Origin: 2-01-FULL-41-21 sp038065335
Lineage (GTDB): Bacteria > Patescibacteriota > Minisyncoccia > 2-02-FULL-40-12 > GWA2-44-9
Direction of reading: 5' to 3'
Assembly: GCA_038065335.1 (NCBI GenBank)
Contig: JBBTRD010000035.1
Coordinates: forward strand, 1 to 11,001
DNA length: 11,001 bases
Below are positions 5,713-11,001 of the stretch, piece after piece. Both the position numbers and the translations under genes were made by a program. The notes under the pieces were generated by a model. The model was not told where the DNA came from, searched no databases, and saw nothing but the letters and a program-made list of their open reading frames with translations. Numbering within the stretch: position 1 is the stretch's first letter; each line of letters starts with the position of its first letter.

Positions 5713-7203
5713 ATGAAGTGGGCCAATTTTTTACACATCTATCAACCGGCCGGTCAACAGCCGGACATTTTAGCGGCGGTGGTAACGCAAAGTTATCGAC
5801 CCATTTTGGAAGGGTTGAAAACTAATTCTAAAGCGAGATTAACCCTTAATATCAACGGCGTTTTGTTGGAAATGTTTGATCAGAATGGATATCGCGACTT
5901 AATCGATATTATAAATTATCTTCTTCGGGAGGGCCGTCTTGAACTAACGGGTTCGGCGAAATATCACGCGCTTTTGCCGTTCTTGTCCGAGAAAGAAATG
6001 ATTCGGCAGATTCAGGAAAATGAGGCGACGTTGAAGTTTTACACGCGTAATCATTATCAACCGAATGGGTTTTTCCCGCCCGAAATGGCTTATGACGAGA
6101 AAATAGCGCCGATTATTGAACAACTTGGATATCGTTGGTTAATTATCGACGAGATTGCCTGCGGCGGGAAGACCGGGCAGGTGGATTATTCCAAAACTTA
6201 TAAAATAAAAGAGGCGAATCTAATGGTTTTTTTTCGGGAGCGAAGTCCCAGCAACCTGATTATGGGGGCCGGCGTTAGGTCGGCTGATTCGTTGGCCGAA
6301 ACCATGAAAAAGAATTTTTCGAGCGGCGATTATTTAATTACGGGGATGGACGGCGAGACGTTCGGCCATCATCGGCCGGGCTTGGAAAAACTTCTTTTCG
6401 AAATATTCCAATCATCAAAATTTGAACTGGTAACAATATCAGAATTGCCCCAGCTCTATCCCGAAACTATTATAATAAGTCCGGTAAAATCAACTTGGGC
6501 TTCGAGCGAGCAAGATATTGAACGAGGCATTCAATTTTTGTCATGGAATGACCCGGAAAATGAGATTCATCATTGGCAAAAAGAACTGGTGGAGTTGACG
6601 CTCAATAATGTTTATGAGATGGACGAAAAAAGTTCTTATTTTTTGGGTATCCGCCAAGCAATGGATGAAGCGTTATCGAGCGATCAATTCTGGTGGGCGT
6701 CGGCGAAACCGTGGTGGAGTCTCGAAGAAATTGTCCGCGGAGCCGTCCTTTGTTTTTCTATTATCAAAGATATTCCGGCGATTGATAATGCCAAAATTGA
6801 ACAAGCCCGGGCCCTGTATGAAAAAATTATTTCTACCGCTTTTCAATGGAAAAAAAGCGGCAAAGTTTATAACATGCTGAATGCTCAAAAAAACACAACC
6901 AAAATCCCATTTAAAGAAAGAACCCTTGAACAGGGCGGCGAAAAAGCCGTAGAATACCTTGCGTTTACGGAACTATTTAAGCGTCTTGAAAAAGAGGCGT
7001 CAGCGAAAGGGGAATATGAAAAGGCTATTTTGTGGCGGGATGCCGTCTGGAAAATAGAAAATAAATCCGATATCTATGACGCAATGCACGTGATTGATCT
7101 TTTGCGTCTGGAAATTCCAAATTATGAGATTGAACAAATTCTGACTCAACACAAAGAGCAATATCAAAAAATTCGGGGCGGTCAGCCCGAACAAAGAGAG
7201 TGA
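5713..7203 (+). CDS. GH57 family glucan-active enzyme
   Basis: A 496-residue (beta/alpha)7-barrel enzyme of family GH57, whose members are alpha-amylases, 4-alpha-glucanotransferases, branching enzymes or amylopullulanases using a retaining mechanism. Motifs in order: HIYQP at 8-12 (usual HxHQP), GSAKYHALLP at 80-89, GFFPPEMAYD at 119-128 with the likely nucleophile Glu124, and ITGMDGETFGHH at 209-220 with the likely acid/base Asp213. A Trp-rich helical region follows (WASSEQD at 262, then FWWASAKPWW at 326-335), and the C-terminus is helical. The catalytic pair is intact. There is no signal peptide, so it acts in the cytoplasm on the product of the upstream glgA. No SD is visible, and translation may depend on the upstream gene 10 nt away. 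Tandem stops TGA-TAG end it. The exact activity is not decidable here. Confidence 0.88.
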   Translation: MKWANFLHIYQPAGQQPDILAAVVTQSYRPILEGLKTNSKARLTLNINGVLLEMFDQNGYRDLIDIINYLLREGRLELTGSAKYHALLPFLSEKEMIRQIQENEATLKFYTRNHYQPNGFFPPEMAYDEKIAPIIEQLGYRWLIIDEIACGGKTGQVDYSKTYKIKEANLMVFFRERSPSNLIMGAGVRSADSLAETMKKNFSSGDYLITGMDGETFGHHRPGLEKLLFEIFQSSKFELVTISELPQLYPETIIISPVKSTWASSEQDIERGIQFLSWNDPENEIHHWQKELVELTLNNVYEMDEKSSYFLGIRQAMDEALSSDQFWWASAKPWWSLEEIVRGAVLCFSIIKDIPAIDNAKIEQARALYEKIISTAFQWKKSGKVYNMLNAQKNTTKIPFKERTLEQGGEKAVEYLAFTELFKRLEKEASAKGEYEKAILWRDAVWKIENKSDIYDAMHVIDLLRLEIPNYEIEQILTQHKEQYQKIRGGQPEQRE

Positions 7204-7214
7204 TAGCCGGTTGG

Positions 7215-7243
7215 TTGTGTTAAACAAAGAAGAAGCGTATAAG
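7215..7243 (+). promoter_or_regulatory. Probable promoter for the Ig-like secreted protein
   Basis: TTGTGT (7215-7220), a 17-nt spacer and TATAAG (7238-7243). The start near 7250 gives a leader of about 43 nt that contains the hairpin at 7261-7281. Confidence 0.45.
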
Positions 7244-7260
7244 GAAAGTAATAATAACTA

Positions 7261-7281
7261 GGGCCCAGCTTGGATGGGCTC
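7261..7281 (+). promoter_or_regulatory. Leader hairpin before the secreted protein gene
   Basis: GGGCCCA (7261-7267) pairs with TGGGCTC (7275-7281), 7 bp with one G-U pair and a 7-nt loop. The stem ends 11 nt before ATG 7293. It lacks a following T-run (CTCTAAAAAAT follows), so it is not a clear terminator. It may stabilise the mRNA or affect ribosome entry; no SD exists in this leader. Confidence 0.4.
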
Positions 7282-7292
7282 CTCTAAAAAAT

Positions 7293-8471
7293 ATGAAACA
7301 AATATTTTTATGGTTTTGCGTCATATTAGGGCTTGTTTTGGGCCTCTTTTCAGCATCTTTGACGGCTCGGGCGATGACGCCGACCTTGTCGGTTTCGGCG
7401 ACGGGAAGCGGGGATTCGGTAACCGTGACAGTATATGGCGATCCCTACGCCAGCGCGGTTTTGTATTATCAAAATTCCGGCTATAACTACGGGACGCAAT
7501 CTCAATATATCGGTACGACGAATTCGAACGGATATCTTTCGACTACGGTCAGTTCAGCTAATTATGGGATTATTTTCAGCAGTAATGCATATGTCGTGGT
7601 AAATAATCAAACCTCATCTAGCGTTACTTGGCCCTACAGCTATAATAATTATAATTATGGATATGGGTCGCCAACCTTAAGTCAGACAAGCGTGTCGGTA
7701 GCTGTTGGTCAGTCCGTGAATATAACCATTTACGGAGGCAGCACGCCTTATACAATGTACCCAACTGGGGCTAATATTTTTCAGGCCGTGATCAGCGGTA
7801 ATAATCTTCAAATCGCCGGTCTCAATGGCGGTTCCGGCTCGGTTAATGTTTGTTCTTCTGGTGGCCTGTCTGCGCAGACAGGAATCGGTAGTGGCTGTGC
7901 CATGCTATATGTTACTGTCGGCCCTGTTAATTATTATGGTGGAAATAATTATTACAATCCACCGATATATAACAATCCGGTATTACCGGTCATTACGTTT
8001 AGTCAGACCAATCCGATTTTATATGTTGGTCAAAGTTTAACTATCACTGTTTCTGGCGGAAACACGTACAACTATAACTATAACTATAATTATAACGGGA
8101 ATTATTATATCGCTTATAATTCTAGTTCTAGCGTTGTATCGGCGGTACTCAATGGCAGCACCTTAACTCTTCAGGGGTTAGCCAACGGCAATAACTCGGT
8201 TGTAGTTTGCTCGTCGTCAACCAATTGCAGCGCGTTCAATGTTACCGTTGGAGCGATTAATTACGCCAACTATGGCAATAATTCAGGCAACTGGATTCAA
8301 TGCGCCGGCGAAAATCAGTACTGTTCTTTTTCGGGAACACGAACTGTCCAATATGGCGCGAATGGCGTTTATGTTTACCGCATGATTACAAACGGCACCG
8401 CCTGCTCCAACGCCGTCTTCGGTGATCCCATCTTTGGTGTGGTTAAGCGCTGCAGTTATAATGCAAACTAA
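7293..8471 (+). CDS. Secreted Asn/Tyr-rich protein with Ig-like repeats
   Basis: A 392-residue exported protein. The signal peptide occupies residues 1-27 with a likely cut after ARA. The body has at least two BIG-like beta-sandwich units: SPTLSQTSVSVAVGQSVNIT to about residue 212, and PVITFSQTNPILYVGQSLTI to about 325. Each contains a phrase like LNGGSGSVNVCSS or LANGNNSVVVCSS, and each is preceded by an Asn/Tyr/Gly-rich linker. The C-terminal ~60 residues are different: CAGENQYCSFSG, VQYGANGVYVYR, then CSNAVFGDPIFGVVKRC, four well-placed Cys that resemble a carbohydrate- or surface-binding module I have seen in secreted enzymes, though I cannot name it surely. The protein probably sits on the cell surface or is released. 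It is monocistronic, and its stop is 4 nt from that of the convergent protease gene. Cytoplasmic roles are excluded by the signal. Confidence 0.8.
   Translation: MKQIFLWFCVILGLVLGLFSASLTARAMTPTLSVSATGSGDSVTVTVYGDPYASAVLYYQNSGYNYGTQSQYIGTTNSNGYLSTTVSSANYGIIFSSNAYVVVNNQTSSSVTWPYSYNNYNYGYGSPTLSQTSVSVAVGQSVNITIYGGSTPYTMYPTGANIFQAVISGNNLQIAGLNGGSGSVNVCSSGGLSAQTGIGSGCAMLYVTVGPVNYYGGNNYYNPPIYNNPVLPVITFSQTNPILYVGQSLTITVSGGNTYNYNYNYNYNGNYYIAYNSSSSVVSAVLNGSTLTLQGLANGNNSVVVCSSSTNCSAFNVTVGAINYANYGNNSGNWIQCAGENQYCSFSGTRTVQYGANGVYVYRMITNGTACSNAVFGDPIFGVVKRCSYNAN
8067..8096 (+). repeat. Hexanucleotide microsatellite (5 copies, Tyr-Asn)
   Basis: Five tandem hexamers TACAAC/TATAAC/TATAAC/TATAAT/TATAAC in the coding frame, each encoding Tyr-Asn. 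Because the unit is two codons, slippage would lengthen or shorten the linker without shifting the frame. Confidence 0.85.
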
Positions 8472-8475
8472 AATC

Positions 8476-9393
<918 letters not shown>

Positions 9394-9400
9394 AATGTTC

Positions 9401-9429
9401 ATTTTACAAAAATATTAACGATATGCCAA
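9401..9429 (-). promoter_or_regulatory. Strong promoter placing the protease start at the mRNA 5' end
   Basis: On the minus strand TTGGCA (9429-9424), a 17-nt spacer and TAAAAT (9406-9401), each hexamer 5 of 6 to consensus. The predicted start site is near 9394, one base before ATG 9393, so the mRNA should be leaderless. No SD exists. Confidence 0.7.
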
Positions 9430-9475
9430 CAGTCTCGACTTCTTGTTTCAATCGTTCAACTGTTCATAACTCTAT

Positions 9476-9503
9476 TTGTTGTTTTTTTAGATTGTACGAT
9501 AAT
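9476..9503 (+). promoter_or_regulatory. Possible promoter for the DUF378 gene
   Basis: TTGTTG (9476-9481), a 16-nt spacer and GATAAT (9498-9503). It would give a leader of roughly 55 nt without SD. A closer TATACA (9556-9561) is too near the ATG to serve. The 9430-9560 stretch otherwise holds only the divergent promoter of the protease gene. Confidence 0.4.
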
Positions 9504-9564
9504 GTAATCGGGATCCCCCGAGGATTGGTCGAAAACGTATCAAGATTTTCGTGCATATACAAAT

Positions 9565-9747
9565 ATGTTAAACAAAATTGCCCTAGTCCTCGTGATTATC
9601 GGGGGCCTTAACTGGGGTTTAGTTGGACTGTTCGATTATAATCTTGTCTCGACGATTTTCGGGGACGCGAGCACTCTGACTCGTATTATCTACGATCTCG
9701 TGGGGTTGAGCGCCATCTACATGATCTTTGCGGGGCGAAAAGCTTAG
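9565..9747 (+). CDS. DUF378 family small membrane protein
   Basis: A 60-residue protein with two hydrophobic segments (about 4-24 and 38-56) and the DUF378 hallmark IIGGLNWGLVGLFDYNLV (11-28), followed by ARIIY-like TRIIYDLVGLSAIYMIF. DUF378 proteins are common small inner-membrane proteins of unknown function; the length here is slightly short but complete. The start is the only in-frame ATG before the first segment; there is no SD. It is a monocistronic unit closed by the terminator at 9772-9814. Confidence 0.9.
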   Translation: MLNKIALVLVIIGGLNWGLVGLFDYNLVSTIFGDASTLTRIIYDLVGLSAIYMIFAGRKA

Positions 9748-9771
9748 TCGCTTAAACCGCAGTCGTATTTT

Positions 9772-9814
9772 AATAGTCTCTCATCTTAAAAAAAGTGAGG
9801 GACTATTGTTTTTT
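9772..9814 (+). terminator. Rho-independent terminator after DUF378
   Basis: AATAGTCTCTCA (9772-9783) pairs with TGAGGGACTATT (9796-9807), 12 bp with one G-U pair and a 12-nt A-rich loop, followed by G and TTTTTT (9809-9814). It separates the DUF378 gene from the dsbB-dsbA operon. Confidence 0.85.
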
Positions 9815-9830
9815 GCGGAATTAGTTTAAT

Positions 9831-9836
9831 TATGAT
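9831..9836 (+). promoter_or_regulatory. Possible -10 for dsbB-dsbA
   Basis: TATGAT, with a poorly spaced TTGTTT (9806-9811, 19 nt) inside the terminator tail as a possible -35. The start would be near 9843, about 22 nt before ATG 9865. Weak, but the operon must start in this gap. Confidence 0.3.
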
Positions 9837-9864
9837 ATCTTCAAAGCCATTATGACAGAAGATA

Positions 9865-10302
9865 ATGTTTACGCGTATTAAATCTTGGTTATCGGAATAC
9901 GGTGTTTATATCGCTTGGGTAGTTACCCTCGTTTCTTTGGTGGGGAGTTTGTATTTCAGTGAAATTGCGGGTATTGCTCCGTGTGCATTGTGTTGGTACC
10001 AGCGAATCGTGATGTATCCGCTGGTAGTGATTATGGCCGTGGGAATTATTCGTCGAGATAAGGCCGTTTCGGCCTATGTTCTACCGTTGAGTATTATTGG
10101 TCTTGGGATCGCCTTATATCAAAATCTGCTCATTTGGCGGATTATTCCGGAAACCCTCGCCCCTTGTACTGTTGGCGTTTCTTGCATATCCCGGCAGTTT
10201 ACCGTCTTGAATTTTATTACCATTCCGTTATTATCGCTGATAGCGTTTACTTTGATAACCGGGTTGATGTTTGTCCATCGCTCGGCCCACCGAGATGACT
10301 AA
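9865..10302 (+). CDS. dsbB: Disulfide bond formation protein DsbB (BdbC-like)
   Basis: A 145-residue quinone-linked disulfide oxidoreductase with four membrane segments (about 13-33, 46-62, 70-91 and 114-136). The first redox pair is PCALCWYQR with Cys40 and Cys43, including the conserved Arg47 after it; the second is Cys101 and Cys107 in APCTVGVSC within the outer loop. It takes electrons from the partner DsbA and passes them to the quinone pool. Length and topology are standard for the BdbC/DsbB family. ATG 9865 is preceded by a weak AGAAG (9857-9861), and a 9-codon ORF (9852-9881) overlaps the start in another frame. The dsbA gene begins 8 nt before this stop. Confidence 0.92.
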   Translation: MFTRIKSWLSEYGVYIAWVVTLVSLVGSLYFSEIAGIAPCALCWYQRIVMYPLVVIMAVGIIRRDKAVSAYVLPLSIIGLGIALYQNLLIWRIIPETLAPCTVGVSCISRQFTVLNFITIPLLSLIAFTLITGLMFVHRSAHRDD

Positions 10303-10936
10303 AGAAGTAAAAATAATGACGTTGGTGTTTATCATGATATTCGGCGGTCTTGGTTTTTTAATTTCTCGCAATAACAACGGAGCACCAACACCAGCTACGA
10401 AAGATCAACTTATTAGGCCAACCAGTCACAGCACGGTTAATCCTGATGCGAAAGTGAACATTGTGGAATTTGGCGACTTTCAGTGTCCGGCTTGCGCGGC
10501 GGCTTTTCCGATTGTTGAACAGCTTCTCGCTTTATATAAAGATAATCCTCAAGTGAATTTCGTTTCTCGTAATTTTCCATTGTCCCAGCATCAATACGCG
10601 CTTTTAACGGCCGAGGCGGCCGAGGCGGCCGGCGCTCAAGAAAAATATTGGGAGATGTATCGGCTCATCTATGCCAACTATGATGAATGGGTTAATTCCG
10701 CCGATCCAACGTCTATTCTGGTGGGTTACGCCACACAATTAAAACTCGATGTCAGTCGATTCAAGTCCGAAGTGGCGGCCAACAAATACAGCGCTATTAT
10801 TGAACAAGACAAACAAGACGGTCTCGCGATCGGCATCAACTCCACGCCGACCTTCTTTATTAACGGTATTAAAGAAGTCGGCATCCAAAATTTCGCCGAT
10901 TTCAAAGCCAGAGTGGACGCGGCGCTAGCGCAGTAG
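10295..10936 (+). CDS. Thiol-disulfide oxidoreductase DsbA-like, membrane-anchored
   Basis: A 213-residue thioredoxin-fold protein of the DsbA/BdbD-like (thioredoxin_4) type. Residues 8-24 form the anchor, 25-50 an extended linker, and the catalytic domain follows: FGDFQCPACAAAFP with the redox pair Cys64/Cys67, an inserted helical segment (about 98-178), and INSTPTFFING with the cis-Pro185. It oxidises cysteines of exported proteins and is recharged by the DsbB upstream. ATG 10295 was chosen because it overlaps the dsbB stop by 8 nt (translational coupling) and gives a normal basic N-terminus; a longer in-frame ATG at 10271 lies inside dsbB. There is no SD. The Cys-rich protein at 877-2304 is a plausible client (inference). 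Confidence 0.92.
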   Translation: MTKEVKIMTLVFIMIFGGLGFLISRNNNGAPTPATKDQLIRPTSHSTVNPDAKVNIVEFGDFQCPACAAAFPIVEQLLALYKDNPQVNFVSRNFPLSQHQYALLTAEAAEAAGAQEKYWEMYRLIYANYDEWVNSADPTSILVGYATQLKLDVSRFKSEVAANKYSAIIEQDKQDGLAIGINSTPTFFINGIKEVGIQNFADFKARVDAALAQ

Positions 10937-10960
10937 TTTCGTTCCCTCCACCCCAACCCC

Positions 10961-10994
10961 CGACTCGACCGATAGTCGCCTCGTTCCAGCGACT
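10961..10994. repeat. Overlapping short hairpins near the window end
   Basis: CGACT (10961-10965) can pair with AGTCG (10974-10978). AGTCGC (10974-10979) can instead pair with GCGACT (10989-10994), so the two hairpins exclude each other. CGACTCG occurs twice (10961, 10990). This is C/G-richer than the preceding genes. The region 10937-11001 has no supported gene and is cut by the window edge. Confidence 0.35.
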
Positions 10995-11001
10995 CGGCGC
11001 T

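Noticed and set aside
189..7203. Alternative genetic code with TGA as a sense codon
   Set aside because: TGA is the natural stop of several genes, and no conserved domain reads through an in-frame TGA.
8067..8096. Tandem repeats as a CRISPR array
   Set aside because: The repeats are contiguous 6-nt units in a coding frame with no spacers.

Overview
The window looks like part of a genome from the candidate phyla radiation (Patescibacteria, Parcubacteria/Microgenomates-like). This is inferred from style, not from a marker gene: the genes are short and tightly packed, many products are small, single-anchor or secreted proteins, a C39-like peptidase fragment has features I associate with these genomes, and most genes lack a Shine-Dalgarno sequence. 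TGA ends several genes (431, 7203 and, on the minus strand, 3027), so the recoded-TGA groups (Gracilibacteria/SR1 type) are unlikely. There are no rRNA, tRNA, CRISPR or transposase genes.

Left part (1-3024): a REP-like or terminator palindrome (102-125) precedes a self-contained small gene (189-431) with an extended -10, a strong SD and a terminator. Next come a single-TM protein (600-872) and, 4 nt later, a secreted protein with seven cysteine-rich repeats and 30 cysteines (877-2304). They are followed by a membrane-anchored amicyanin-like cupredoxin (2436-2846) and a very small basic ORF (2890-3024).

Centre (3027-7203): a 5'-truncated C39-like peptidase remnant on the minus strand ends in a near-perfect 68-nt palindrome. 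The right arm of that palindrome holds a consensus-like promoter for a P-loop kinase (3482-4156). Then comes a glycogen pair: a GT5 glycogen synthase with an apparently leaderless promoter, and a GH57 glucan-active enzyme 10 nt downstream.

Right part (7250-10936): a secreted Asn/Tyr-rich protein with Ig-like repeats converges, 4 nt apart, on a PDZ-less HtrA-type protease that also has an apparently leaderless promoter. These are followed by a DUF378 membrane protein with a good terminator and a translationally coupled dsbB-dsbA pair. The last 65 nt hold short repeats that run off the window.

How it fits together: much of the window serves the cell envelope. The DsbB/DsbA pair would form disulfides outside the membrane, the anchored HtrA-like protease could clear misfolded exported proteins, and the cysteine-repeat and Ig-like proteins are plausible clients (inference). 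GlgA and GH57 would make and remodel storage glucan in the cytoplasm. The most unusual points are the palindrome that both truncates a gene and supplies a promoter, the promoter/start-codon juxtapositions that predict leaderless mRNAs, and the cysteine-repeat protein.
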